Position numbers and translations under genes: made by a program. A stretch of 64,000 nucleotides of DNA from Isochrysis galbana (lineage: Eukaryota > Haptophyta > Isochrysidales > Isochrysidaceae), in the NCBI GenBank assembly GCA_018136815.1, contig CM030938.1, positions 3,983,448-4,047,447 on the forward strand, in the 5' to 3' direction. The notes beneath the pieces were generated by a model that was not told the DNA's origin, did not search any database, and saw only the letters and a list, made by a program, of their open reading frames with translations. Below, in pieces: positions 1 through 11,280 of the stretch; the stretch's first letter is position 1, and every line of letters starts with the position of its first letter.

Positions 1-337
1 GCCGAAGCTTGATCGTGTCAAGTCTCATTCGGGGCACAATCTTGAGAGAGAGAGAGAGAGGGAGGGAGGGGAACGCGCTACATGACGACGCCGCACGTGA
101 CCACCTCACAAAACTCAATCTACTAACACCACTCAATCAACAAAAGAACTCAGAAACAAACATAAACGCTCGAAACAAACAAAGAAGGAGACAAATGAAT
201 TGACGAGCGATGTGCAGCCTCGGTGTTCAATATGTCAAGCGAGTGGCGAACCATCGAGACAAGCCCTGAAAACAAAATTCGTTCGCACTATCGAGTATCG
301 AATCCGCTTTGAGTATAGAGATACTCTGGATTCGACA
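1..337 (-). mobile_element. LTR-like end, truncated by the window edge
   Basis: The right edge reads ...ATACTCTGGATTCGACA followed by CCCCCCGAC. Read on the minus strand this is a polypurine tract GGGGGG followed by TGTCGAAT, the usual junction between internal sequence and a 3' LTR. The same junction (GCGACA then CCCCCCGAC) ends the clear LTR at 40310. The interior resembles the fragments at 12050-12360 and 31670-31860. A short GA run sits at 45-62. The left end of the LTR lies outside the window. Confidence 0.5.
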
Positions 338-941
338 CCCCCCGACTCAAATCGAGCGCCCACGCGAGTCATAGGGTGACCAAGCCCACAACAAGCACGA
401 AAAGACGCGACGAACAGAGACAAGGCAAGACACCAAGCTCAAGCTCACAATGATGTGCGCTGTGCGTGCGCATAGCAACTTCCAAGAAGGTAGGAAGTGT
501 GTGCGGTGGCAGGAGAAAGGAATTTGGGAATCGCTCATGCGTGGCAGTGCACTCTTTGCAAATGCCCTTACAATTTTGGCTGACGCAAACCAGGGCCATG
601 CCGGTCCAACAATTATAGTAACAGCAAAAAAAATCGAATCGCAAATTTCGAGACCAAAATCTGCAAACCTGGACTTGAGACCATGGGGAATCCAAATCTG
701 TGTGTCTTGAGACCATGGGGAAGCTAAGAAGGGCATTCATGTGATGGCCGCCGGACTTGTTAACATGCACAAGAGAGATCTGTTGCTCAATGACCAAGGG
801 CCAAAGGCAACCTACTCACAAAGGGACTGTGACAATAACGTCATTTGTGCAGGTGACATGCAGTAAGCAGCGCTCCAAGAAGTGCAAGTGGGGTTGAGTG
901 CATGAGCGCATAGGGCAACAGTGGCATTCCTCATGTCCACT
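338..941. other. Intergenic, no gene seen
   Basis: The first part is probably internal sequence of the LTR element ending at 337. No ORF here has a recognisable domain, and short ORFs exist in every frame. Two near-copies of TTGAGACCATGGGGAA occur at about 674 and 708. Confidence 0.4.
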
Positions 942-3900
942 CTAGCTTGCCTTCTTCCGCCGCACACGAAAAGCTGTTTCCTCGGCGAAATGCCACTTGA
1001 CATCACCATCGAAGTAATTCACCTTGAACTCCCAGGACTCCCATGGGCCAAGAGGGTCTAGCATGCAACGGTTGAGCGCAACACGGCCTTTGAACCACCC
1101 CTCGTCCCACAAGACTTCTACTAGCTCTCCTGAGGGGGGGGGGGGGCGAAAGAAGAAGGGAGGAAGGGGGGGGTAGAGAGATCTCACCACGGCAAGGGGC
1201 CGTGCTAGTATACCGTGAGCAATCCAGGGAGAGCGTAGGCAGGAGGCGCTATACCTTGTAGCGGCTTGTCCGGGTAGACCACCCGCTTCCAAACCAACCC
1301 ATCACGAGTATCGACTTCAGGGACGGCAATAGGTTCTCGCACGTTCTCGCGTGTCTTCACCACCGGCGGGTGACGGGGACGACTGACATGACCTGACGCA
1401 TTCATACCAGTGCCATCCACCTCTCTGCAAGGTGAAGCGCCATTTGGCACATCAGTGAAAGCGCTCCCACTCCGTCCACCTAGTATTAAAACAGGGCGTG
1501 GTGCTATTGGGGCTTCTTTGGCTGCACGTCCTGGAGCACGTGCCGGAGGAGTCCAACTTGGTGGCCGGCAAACACGACAACCGTTGGTTGCATACCGGCA
1601 TTTGGTGCAGCCCATCACCCGTCGAGATTTTGGAACCCTAGCTTCCGATGTGGCATCTGGATCAACTGTTGACAAGGAACCCTGCGAGCACTCTTCCCCT
1701 GCCACTGTACTCAAGCACTTCGAAGGCGCACCAGCCATCAATATTGTCTGCGTCGCATCGGCCACCTCGCCACCGGGCGGAATGTACAAAACGTCTTCCT
1801 CCCCATCAGCACGTGGCCGCTTGCGCAGTGGAGACACTAGCTCCACCGCCTCACACCCCTGTGCTTCGAAGTCACGACTCTGTGAGAGGAATTCCTCCAC
1901 GTCAGGCCGCTCGTCAATGTCTTTCGCAGGTCGCGTGTCAGGCACAAACGTATCCACTGGGTCTTTTGATGACGATCTCGTAACATTAAATATGGTCATA
2001 CCTTCTTCTTCGCATGACGGCGCAACAGTAGCCACAGCCGTCTCAAGCTCTGACTGCTGTACTTGTGGCGTATCCTTAGGCATGACTGTCGTCGCCTGCG
2101 AACCCTCCGACATGCTTGGGGCCGGAACTGGTGGGGCAACAAGAAGAGACCCAGCTAAAGACGGCTCGATCGCAGTTCCATCTTGGCGATCGGCTGCAGT
2201 GAATGTCACTATAGCTTGCGGCTGTGCCCGTGCCGCAGCCTCCGCCATCACCGCTGCTGCTTCGGCCGCCTCACCTGCTCGGCGCGCCTGCTCTCGCAAC
2301 TTCTCAGCGAGACTGCATTTCTCCCTCGCCGCTTCCAAAGCCGCCTCGGCGTCGGCACTTGCAGCCGCAGCAGCAGCCTTTAGCCGTGCGGCATCTTCAG
2401 CGGTTCTCTTTCTCACTTCTTCTGCCGCGGTCAACGTACTTGTTGTGCATGGTGGCAGCGTCGATTCGGCCGCCGTCCACGTCGCAAACGCCTCTGTGTG
2501 CGCGATGACTGATTGAGGCTCCCACGTGCCGTCTTCACGGCCGTAGCAAGCCCGGCGCATCCAGTATTGACGCTCGGTCTCACCCGCCGACACGGGCGCC
2601 CTGCAGGTGGCCACGATGCCCTCAATAGCGCAGCACGGCTCAGAGGCTTCATCATCACCCTTTGAGTCGTGGCCCTCGACGATGTCAGCACATGGAAATG
2701 GTAAAGTTCCGCCATATCCATCGCAGAGCTGACCAGTTGCATTCGAACGCTCTCCCCGAATTGTTGGCGAGTGGCCGCTCCCAGAGGCGAGAGCTTGGGT
2801 TCCATCAGATGTTGACAACTCTGAGTCTGATGCCTCGTCATTCACAGCGCGCCGCAGCCGGCGCGCGTAGATGTTTGCAGCTGTGGCGCCACGCATGTGA
2901 TTACCCTTCGAAGATCCCAAGGCATCGGCCGCTGGGCCACGATGTGGTGTGTCCGTGCTATGCACGCCGGCCCTCCGCCGAAATGCGCTCTCGCTGAGTT
3001 TTCGTTTGATCTCCGCTCGCTCGCGGCGGAAGTACGCTTCCTCAAACTCCCACACCTGAGTAAGGGAGCAATGTGGACGCGTCGTAAGTAGGTGGGATGG
3101 GTGGCGAGTTGGCTAGAGTGGGGCCGGGCGCGAGCGTGGGCTCGCAGATCTCGCTTTTGCCCTCCCTAAGGCGAGCTCACCTCTTCTTCAGGATCGTCAA
3201 GGTAGTGGTACCTTGATTCCCCATCGTCGTACTTGACGCAGTGGCCGCGGCGCTTCGAGTACGACTTGACAACACCCGCGTACCTGCAACGGAGGAAAAG
3301 GAGACGAGTTGGGAGGATGGCAAGGTGCTCAAGGAGTAGAATCAGGCAGTTGAGGCGGGGGAGCAAGGCGCGTGCTCCCTATTGCTACCAGGAAAGCGAA
3401 ATAGCAATTGGAGGTGTGCAGCTGGGGGAGCATGGGCCAACGGCGATTCGTGGGAGCCGCTCGGCGACTTGCGAGGCCGGGGAGGCGAACGCGTGGCGAA
3501 GCGCCCACCATTCTGGGATCTCGTCGCCGTCCTTGTCTATGGATCCCTCCCACTGCACACGCACACGCATGTTGAGCAAACGATCCCCACGCAATCTGGG
3601 CGCATGTTCGTCCTCATACGAGACATCCGAATCATCGTTCTGTGGCAAGGCTTTATCAAGTTGCATGGCCTCCAGCGCCATGATTTCTCCCCTCTCTACA
3701 ACAGATGACATCTCCCTGTCACCACCTCGCCCATCTCCACCCGCGCTGCCTTGCTGACTCGTCTCGCTCTCCATGCTGGCTCCACTCTCGGGAAGTGTCT
3801 CCGTGACATTCGTTGCCCTGCTTGTGATTGACGGCGGTAAATTAGCCAGGTGCATCGCATCGTCGACGTGCTTCTTCTTATTCACGCGCAACCTTCCGGC

Positions 3901-5239
3901 TCCGGAAGAGGCTCGTGGAGCTGGCGCCATAGGAGTGTTCAAGAAGAGGCTGCTTGTCGTATCAGGACGGCTCGCTGTCTTCATTCTCCCTTCTAACCTA
4001 TTGGCGGCCACCTCTATCGCTGCCGCAATTTTAGCGGGGCGTACGGGTTGTCCGCCCGGGTTTACATTCGCCATCATTCCGGGGAAGCATGCGCCTTGCT
4101 GGAGTCTGGCAGGGGGCTCCCAGTGTGTGTTATCATTCGGGGGACCGTCTCCCATGACGTTGAAGGGCGGGGTGAATCGCTGCACAAAGTCATGCCCTCT
4201 TGCAGGCCCGCGTCGCGCAACCAAGGGTGATAGAGGAGGTGCTATGGGCTGGACGGCGAGGTTGCCCGAACCACCCACCAATAAGACATCGCAGCAGTGC
4301 CATAGGCCGTGACGGTCCTCTTGCTCAACGTTGACACGAGCAAGGCCGAGGAGAAGAAGGCCTGCCAGTAACCGTGTGGAGACGTCGTTGTCAAGCTCGA
4401 CCGTGCACGGCTCAAGGCTCAAGGATGCGATTTGAATGGCACGCAGAGCAAAGTGCGTGCACGGCAAGGGGCAGGCAGGAAGGGCGACACCTTTCCATCG
4501 TCGTCCCACATTCAGACCAACTTCCACCAAATCCCTCTGGATACTCCTACACGTCACCTGAAGGAGACGCCGTGGCATGCGGAGATCAGAGCGACGACGG
4601 CAAAGAGGCGTCCAAGGGAATCTGCGACTCTGTGTCAGCGCTCCTCGGCTTGGTGCACGCGTTGCACAAACGTCAGATGCTGGCGTATACCTTGACAGTG
4701 AGGCGTTCTCCACAAGCCGTGACGATGTGAGCACGAGCCTTGTTTGGTGCCTCAAGAGTACCGTACTGAATCACCTCACCCCGCACCACGATGAGCGAGG
4801 GCACCTTCGCCCCTTCCTTCACGCTGTTGCGCCCCGTCTCCGTTCGCTCGCTCCAAACGTATGGCGGCCACACAGCGGCCAATGCAGGCTGGCACACTGA
4901 CTGATAGAGCTCCCTCACATCCCTTCGTGGCTGGCCAGGGACCTTGAGCATTGCTCCGTTTTCGAGGTCCACGTCATTGTACGCGTGGGGGAAAGCGGCG
5001 AATGCGCTAGTTCTAGGTGTCGGTGTAGGGAGGATCAGGACGGGCACGCCAGCCTCGAGCCCGTCCACGTCCTCTGGCATCCAGAAGGGCGCGGCCCCAC
5101 CGAATCGGAGCGGCTTACACGGCCAAATGATGCGGCCGTTGGCCACCAGGGCGAGGCAGTAGCCCTTGTAACCGTTGCTCTTGGCAAATGCCTTCGTGAG
5201 CACGTAGGCGAGCATCTCCCGCTCGACTGTGCCGTGCAT
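942..5239 (-). CDS. Large nuclear-type protein with two Tudor-like domains and a Cys4 cluster; five exons
   Basis: Exons on the minus strand are 5239-4691, 4629-3509, 3283-3181, 3055-1255 and 1129-942. All four introns are GT-AG and the phases agree (0, 2, 0, 1), giving about 1,253 residues. The first Tudor/agenet-like domain (about residues 533-591) is split by intron 2; splicing joins a V-x-V-x-W strand to a KYDDGE strand. The second (residues 1192-1253) forms the last exon, with WDEGWFKG and YFDGD strands. Residues about 1074-1087 hold C-x2-C-x6-C-x2-C, a possible zinc site. Between them is an Ala/Glu-rich, probably coiled-coil stretch and low-complexity linkers. Tudor-like folds usually bind methylated lysine or arginine on histones, so a chromatin role is inferred. 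The N-terminal 183 residues are not recognised. The start is the first ATG after a 160-bp (CT)n tract on the coding strand. Confidence 0.8.
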
Positions 5240-5349
5240 GCTGAGCAGGGCAGCGGGAAGGGGAAGGAGGGCGGGCGGGGGGGGGGGGGGGAGAGGGCGG
5301 GGAGGGAGGGCGGGTGCTGGGAGAGAAGCGAGACGAGGAAGAGAGAAGA

Positions 5350-5512
<163 letters not shown>

Positions 5513-5725
5513 AGAAGAAGAGAGAAGCGTGGGGAGAGAAAACATGAGAGAGTGGAGAAACTCAGAGAGAAGAAGAGAGGGACACACCTGTCGTCTCGTC
5601 GCCGTCCTCGTCTGTGAACACAAGTACTCGGTACTCGTACTTTTCTAATTCCTAGGGCAATTGTTCTCCCCCTCAGTATTTTGGCCCCCTGAGGCTTGAG
5701 GAGGGCCCTTGAAGAGGCTCCAGTG

Positions 5726-5840
5726 CCTAGCTGGGAAACCCGTGTTTACCGTGTTTCTACGGAGGCCAAAATAGCCCGTTTTTACCGTGTTTCAAATCCC
5801 CTCCGTTTTAGGTTTTAGGTACCGTGTTTGTACGGGGGGT
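5726..5840 (+). mobile_element. Word-array element fragment (CCGTGTTT words)
   Basis: Begins CCTAGCTGGGAAA and carries repeated (A)CCGTGTTT words. It aligns over its first about 45 bases with the 27448-27629 element, except that GTATTT there is GTGTTT here at each word site. No matching right terminus or target duplication was found, so it is a fragment or one-ended copy. Confidence 0.5.
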
Positions 5841-8315
5841 ACGCCCACTCGTGACAGCGCCGTGCAGCGGCGCAGCGGCTCTGTGCGCTGTGGAGCGTAG
5901 GGCGTAGGACGCGCACGCGCGTGCGCTGAGCCCGCGTGCGCGGTTGTGCGTGCATGTGTGCGTGTGTGCGCACACGTATCAATTAATATTCATGTCTCAC
6001 TTGTCACTTGCTCTTCCCAATCAACAATCAATATCCTTACTTACTTAGTTAGACGTTATAGACAAGTATGGCTGACGACGGACCATCTCCTCACTTGGAG
6101 TAACAGACTCATCAGCAAGCCAATCGTCTTCGCCGTCACTGTCGTCGTCGTTGTCCCACTTTGCATTATCGGGAGACCATTGAGCGCCGCTTTGCACGCG
6201 CATATGCACATGCATAGTTTCGTGACAATAGACAAGCTACAACGGACAAAAAATTCCGTCCTAGAAACTAGGACCACGTCCTAGAAAATTCTTGGATTTC
6301 TAGGACTCTGCCGATCATGCCTCCATTGTAGCCCATGGTGAGCTTATGAGACATCCCATCACCTGGAGCAAACCATCTCCACAACCCATTCAACCTTAGC
6401 TCTCCCCATGACCAACTCTGCGGAGCTTGTCTTTGCTTACTTTTGCTACCACATTCAGCATGCGGTGCTGCACTCGGGCGTCCGCTCGCACCAGAGGAGT
6501 TTTATTTTAGACCTTTTGGAGCAGTAGGCTAGCGGATTGGACACTTAGATGACAAAACCAAGCTTGGTGGTCACTGAAGGTCTCAAAGAGGGCAGTCAAA
6601 GCAACATTTCATCTCCTGGGGACCATGGGTAGAAGAGCTCCCCATTGGGTGGTATCAGCCATTTCTCCCGTTTCTAGGACAAGCAGCAATTCCGACCAGG
6701 TGACCCGCAGACGCGTCACAAAACTTGGTGTTGCTGAGGGAATGGTGCCTAGGTACACTTGGAACATTTAATGAGGACATGCATGTGGTAACTCAATAGC
6801 CAAGGTTTGGGACAAAATAACATGGTATGCTCATGTTCTCACCTAGCAAAGTCCGTCCTAGTTTCTAGGACGGGTCCTAGAAAGCTGGGTACCTTTATCC
6901 GACAAGCTTGTCCGCGACATGACGGCTCATACTCGACCGATGTTCCGATGTTGATTGTGCATCTATCCGTACACCAAGGACCAAGGCTAGGACTGATCAT
7001 TAACAGGCAAGTTTTTTGGAAACCCATTAGTAGTTTTTCAAGGTCATTAGTACATTAACAGTTTGAGTTTTCCTTTGGGTGTTAACAGGTTGTGTTTTAG
7101 GGGTGTTAATACCTTGTTACTTGTTATGACGAATCGAGCATGACCCCACTGGCTCGATATGCGATGAAAAAAAAACCTTTTAATCTTCTCGCCTCCCCCG
7201 TGGCACTGACTCGCATATTCGTAGCCACGCCCCCTTCCCTTCCTCACCCTCATTCCCCGCCTTGCGGCAACTCCCCTCGTGCTCTACTTAGGGGCTCGGG
7301 ATATGTGGGGGGTCCGAGCGGAGCTGTGTGCACTTGTCCTCAGCGGCGTGTTCTCCGCTCCCTCCTGTGCCACTGAGTGACCCGTTTGTTTTTAGAGTTG
7401 TTCCATGGCCCCTTGGCTTAGTGTGCGCGGCGTTCCTCTTAGGTGACCTATAGTGATCGATCGCGTTCTTAGATGGTAAGTTTCCCCGGGCCTACGCTTC
7501 ATGTTATGCGAGTCTTTCAGCGAGGCCAAGTGCTTTTGCTACGAGGCGGGTGTTTTCGCTCAGTTGTAGTCTACCTTTCTCGTTTTCAATGAATACGGGG
7601 CCCCTCCATGGCGACCAATCATAAGATTAGTGTTGTGATGGCTTGATATAAGGTCATGTATAATTGACAATTGAATTCTCTTGTAGTAGTAGTCGTACAC
7701 TTAGCGCGAAAAACAGCGGGGGAAAGGGGGGATGGGTGGTTCTCGCCCCTCATGAGGGCATGAGGGGAGTCAAGACAGTGAGGAGCCCCCCCCCCCCTGG
7801 CGACCCAACACAGAAGCTAGATTAGCGTCTGAGGGTAATTAATAATCAATGATTAGCAATGCAGAAGTATAAGTATAAGTAAGCTATTCTTTTGATAATT
7901 AATCACTACTATACTTATAATATCGCGTAAGAGCCTGATATTAGGCTGAGAATAGGACCTGATATCATGCTAAGGGAGCCGAAACCTGACGACCTGATAC
8001 CTAACGGAGCATCTATGCCTGCTCCTCCACCCCACCGCGGTGGCTGCTCAGCGCGCGCCCATGCAGCAGCGCAGCCCATTGCATGGGCGCCGACGCAGGA
8101 GCTAGCTGCTCTGCGTCGGCGTCGACAGCGACGACGGCGGTGGCGATGGGCGTAGAAAGCGCGGCGCGAGAGGCACGGTTGGGGTTGGGGTTGGAATGCA
8201 TGGCAGTGGCCAAGAGGGCAGAGAGAGAGAGAGCGAGAGAGCGGAGAGAGGGGGGCAGAGCGACGCGCGACGCGCTCGCGACTCGCGACTCGCGAGTCAC
8301 AGAGAAGGGTGCCCC
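5841..8315. other. Intergenic; word arrays and no convincing gene
   Basis: Contains GTCCTAG/CTAGGAC word clusters at 6255-6310 and 6845-6885, plus a single CTAGGAC at about 6674. A GTTAAC-rich stretch lies at 7050-7110 and AT-rich GTATAAGTA/CTGATAT words at 7860-8000. Reading frames are short and match no family I recognise. Confidence 0.5.
6240..6890. repeat. GTCCTAG/CTAGGAC word clusters
   Basis: Two clusters about 590 bases apart share the order TCCGTCCTAG, CTAGGAC, GTCCTAGAAA. Words occur in both orientations, forming small palindromes. They may be the two ends of one non-autonomous element, but no target duplication is visible. Confidence 0.45.
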
Positions 8316-8428
8316 CCCGGTATCCTGGTACTGTTTTTGGTACTGTTTTTCTCTGTTTTTCTATGAATGCCAAAAACAGACTATTTTTACTGTTTTTGGA
8401 CGCACCCCCACTGTTTTTCCCATCTAGG
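8316..8428 (-). mobile_element. Word-array element fragment (AAAAACAG words)
   Basis: Read on the minus strand it starts CCTAGATGGGAAAAACAG, the same terminus as the element at 27448, then repeats AAAAACAG/CTGTTTTT. Its terminus lies exactly where homology to the dispersed repeat copies at 14130 and 44672 stops (after ATTCCATC), which supports CCTAGATGGG as a true element end. The other end is not resolved. Confidence 0.6.
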
Positions 8429-8650
8429 GATGGAATGGCGGGCTGGACCACCTCCTCAGCAGAGAAAGGCGGGAGGACGGGCTTGGGCGAGGGCAAGAGG
8501 GCAAGCGCGACGAGCGACCACGGAGCGTACATGGCTGGGCGATTGGCGGTGGATAGGCTGAGGCTGTGGGAGTAGAGAGGTTTGGTACTGAGGCAGTGTT
8601 GAGAACGAGGGACGAGAACGGGAACGAGAACGAGAACGAGGGTTCTACTA
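8429..8650 (-). repeat. Dispersed repeat R8, copy 1
   Basis: Reverse-complement match to 14275-14510 and 44815-45030. It includes the TCGTTCTCGTTCTCGTTCC stretch, a conserved ATG and a following Ser/Pro-rich frame containing SPKPVLPP. The insertion at 8316-8428 cuts it on the left. Confidence 0.8.
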
Positions 8651-9102
8651 CAAAACTCCAGCCGCAGTCTGCATCACCCATCACACTCGACGAGCACCGT
8701 AGTAGCCCGTAAGGGGGAGGCCATAGTTTCATAGTTTCGGGGGGAGAAGAGAGAGTACAATAGTAGGGAGGTCCAAATAGTTTGGGGGGAGAAGAGTGAG
8801 AGAATACATGGGAAACGGGGTCGAGGAAGGGGGTTAGGGTCGGGGGAGGAATCTTCGTAGGTGGGGTAGGTATGATTTGGCCGGTGAGGAGAGAGAGCGG
8901 GAAGTCTTGTTCAAGAGCCGAGAGAGGAGGCGGAGGAGAGGAGTGGGGGGTGGGGGGGCGGGGGGGAGAGAGAGTCGGCGCCAGCGTCGGGGGGGGGGGG
9001 GGGGGGGGGGGCGGCCGACCGACGGGGCGGGGGGGGCGGGGGGGGGAAGGGCATCCGCCGGCACCCGTTGATGAATGGGTGTGTGGTGATAGAGAATCAA
9101 GA

Positions 9103-9104
9103 CC

Positions 9105-9143
<39 letters not shown>

Positions 9144-9154
9144 CCCTCTCTCTC

Positions 9155-9204
<50 letters not shown>

Positions 9205-9260
9205 TCTCTCTCTCTCTCTCGGCTTTCTCCCTCTCTCTCTCTCTCGGCGTTCTCTCTCGG
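9103..9260. repeat. (CT)n microsatellite upstream of 9517
   Basis: Nearly pure CT with a few CCT and CGG interruptions, 257-414 bases upstream of the ATG at 9517 on the coding strand. The pyrimidine-rich sequence continues to about 9480, so it is a likely promoter or 5' UTR tract. Confidence 0.9.
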
Positions 9261-9516
9261 AGCTCTCTCTCGGAGCTCTTCTACACTCTCTCACACAAGC
9301 TCGCTCGCTCTTGCTTCCACCCCGCCCTCCCCCCTCTCCGTCTCTTCTCTCTCTCTCTCTTCTCTTCCCTCTCTCCCCCACCCCCCCCCAGGCCCCTCTC
9401 TCTCCCCGTCTCTTCTTCTCTCTCTCCTACTTCCACTCCCTTCCTATTCTCCCTCTCTCTCCGTCTCCCACTCCACTCCGCTCTCAGCCATCCCCTCCCC
9501 CAAGCGCAGCAAGACC

Positions 9517-11280
9517 ATGGCAATGGCAGCCCCAGCTCGTAAGGTCGTCCTCGTCGGCGCCGTCGCCGGCGGCGCCTCGTGCGCTGCTCGCCTCCGCAGG
9601 CTCGACGAGAAGGCGCAGATCGTTCTCTTCGAGCGTGGTCCAGACCCTTCCTTTGCAAACTGCGGCATGCCGTACCATATCGGCAAGGAGATTGACGAGC
9701 GGGCAAAGCTGAATGTGGCCACGCCAGCCTCGCTCAAGGCGAAGCTCAACCTCGACGTGCGCGTCCGCTCAGACGTGACGGCAATCGACCCGGCTGCAAA
9801 GACTGTCACCGTCGCGGACCTCGCAAGCGGCAAGACCTACTCCGAGACGTACGACGAGCTCGTGCTCTCGCTCGGTGCCAAGCCATTCCTTCCACCGATT
9901 CCGGGCATCAACCGTGAGGGAAACCTCGCCCTGCGCAATCTGGAAGACATGGACCGCATTATCTCATGGATCTCGGGCGGCGGCACGGCCTCCATGGCCA
10001 AGACGGCTGTTGTCGCCGGCGGCGGCTTCATCGGCATCGAGATGGCAGAGCAGCTCCACAAGCTCGGCATCGAGACAACCATCGTGGAGGCGCTCCCCCA
10101 GCTCCTCGGACCCTTCGACCCAGAGATCGCCTCAATGCTCCAGCAGAAGATCGAAGCGGAGGGCGTCAAGGTCGAGCTCAACTCACCGATCAAGGCGTTT
10201 GAGGCACCCACCAGCGGCCGCGGCTCGGACGTCGTCCTCGGCGGCGCAGGCGAAGGCAAACGCATCGGTGCGGATGTCGTCATTCTCGGGCTCGGCGTGC
10301 GCCCCGACACCGACATCGCCAAAGCCGCTGGCGTCGAGCTCGGCGCTCGCGGCGGTATTGTGGTCGACGGGAAGATGCGCACCTCCGTCCCACATGTGTG
10401 GGCGGTGGGTGATGCCATCGAGGTGAAGAACCCCTTGACGGGCGGCAACTGGATGGTCGCGCTCGCCGGGCCCGCCAACCGCCAGGGAAGGCTCTGCGCC
10501 GACAACATTGCCCTGGGCACCGCCGTCGACGCCAGCGGCAAGGAGTACCGTGGCACGTATGGCACGTCTGCCGTCCACTGCTTCGGCCTCACCGCAGCAG
10601 GCACCGGACTAAACGAGCGCGGCCTCCAGATGGCTAACATCAAGTACGGCGCGGTTCATCTGCACCCGTCGGCGCACGCCTCCTACTATCCAGGCGCACA
10701 CCCCGTCCACCTAAAGCTTCTTTTCCGCATGGACGGCACCGCGGACGAGGGCAAGATTCTCGGCGCGCAGGCGGTCGGCGCAGACGGTGCGGATAAGGCG
10801 ATCGACTCGATCGCGACGGCGCTGCAGGCGGGCATGACGGTGAGCGACTTGGCGGATCTTGAGCTTTGCTACTCGCCACAGGTCGGCTCGGCCAAGTCGC
10901 CCGTCAACATGGCCGGCATGATCGCGCAGAACGTGCTCGCGGGCCTCGTGGAGACTGTCCAATGGTCGGAGCTGCCCGCCATCAGCGCTGATAACTCGAT
11001 GTTGCTGCTAGACGTGCGTACCGCTAAGGAAGTGGCCGCTGCGCCCTACCCCAATTCTCTTAATATCCCTGTCGAAGAGCTGCGCCAGCGGCTGGGCGAG
11101 CTGCCGCGCGACGGTAAGACTATCGTCGCCGCGTGTGCGTCAGGCCAGCGTGGCTACTATGCGGCCCGGATCCTCAAACAGTCTGGCTTCGACAAGGTAA
11201 AGAACCTTGATGGCGCCATCAAGACGGTAGAGGCATCGCCACTGGCGGCCACGTTTATGAATGGCGCCGGGGCGCACTAA
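9517..11280 (+). CDS. CoA-disulfide reductase / NADH oxidase-like flavoprotein with C-terminal rhodanese domain
   Basis: An intronless 587-residue protein of the pyridine-nucleotide disulfide oxidoreductase class. An N-terminal FAD-binding fold is followed by SFANCGMPY, where Cys49 is the single redox-active cysteine of the CoADR/NADH-oxidase family. A second nucleotide-binding glycine loop (GGGFIG, about residues 163-175) would bind NAD(P)H, and a dimerisation domain follows. From about residue 485 is a rhodanese domain with LDVRTAKE and active-site Cys540 in ACASGQRG. This CoADR-RHD fusion is well known in bacteria; it reduces CoA disulfide/persulfide and handles sulfane sulfur. The ATG at 9517 matches the usual family start; the frame continues upstream only through (CT)n sequence. 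No targeting peptide is evident, so a cytosolic location is likely. The bacterial-type architecture and lack of introns permit, but do not prove, gene transfer. Confidence 0.93.
   Translation: MAMAAPARKVVLVGAVAGGASCAARLRRLDEKAQIVLFERGPDPSFANCGMPYHIGKEIDERAKLNVATPASLKAKLNLDVRVRSDVTAIDPAAKTVTVADLASGKTYSETYDELVLSLGAKPFLPPIPGINREGNLALRNLEDMDRIISWISGGGTASMAKTAVVAGGGFIGIEMAEQLHKLGIETTIVEALPQLLGPFDPEIASMLQQKIEAEGVKVELNSPIKAFEAPTSGRGSDVVLGGAGEGKRIGADVVILGLGVRPDTDIAKAAGVELGARGGIVVDGKMRTSVPHVWAVGDAIEVKNPLTGGNWMVALAGPANRQGRLCADNIALGTAVDASGKEYRGTYGTSAVHCFGLTAAGTGLNERGLQMANIKYGAVHLHPSAHASYYPGAHPVHLKLLFRMDGTADEGKILGAQAVGADGADKAIDSIATALQAGMTVSDLADLELCYSPQVGSAKSPVNMAGMIAQNVLAGLVETVQWSELPAISADNSMLLLDVRTAKEVAAAPYPNSLNIPVEELRQRLGELPRDGKTIVAACASGQRGYYAARILKQSGFDKVKNLDGAIKTVEASPLAATFMNGAGAH

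Noticed and set aside
1410-2516. Plus-strand 368-codon ORF
   Set aside because: It is the antisense shadow of exon 4 of the Tudor-like gene, which has the domain content and splice sites.
10183-10643. Minus-strand ORFs inside the CoADR gene
   Set aside because: Antisense shadows in a GC-rich gene; no family resemblance.
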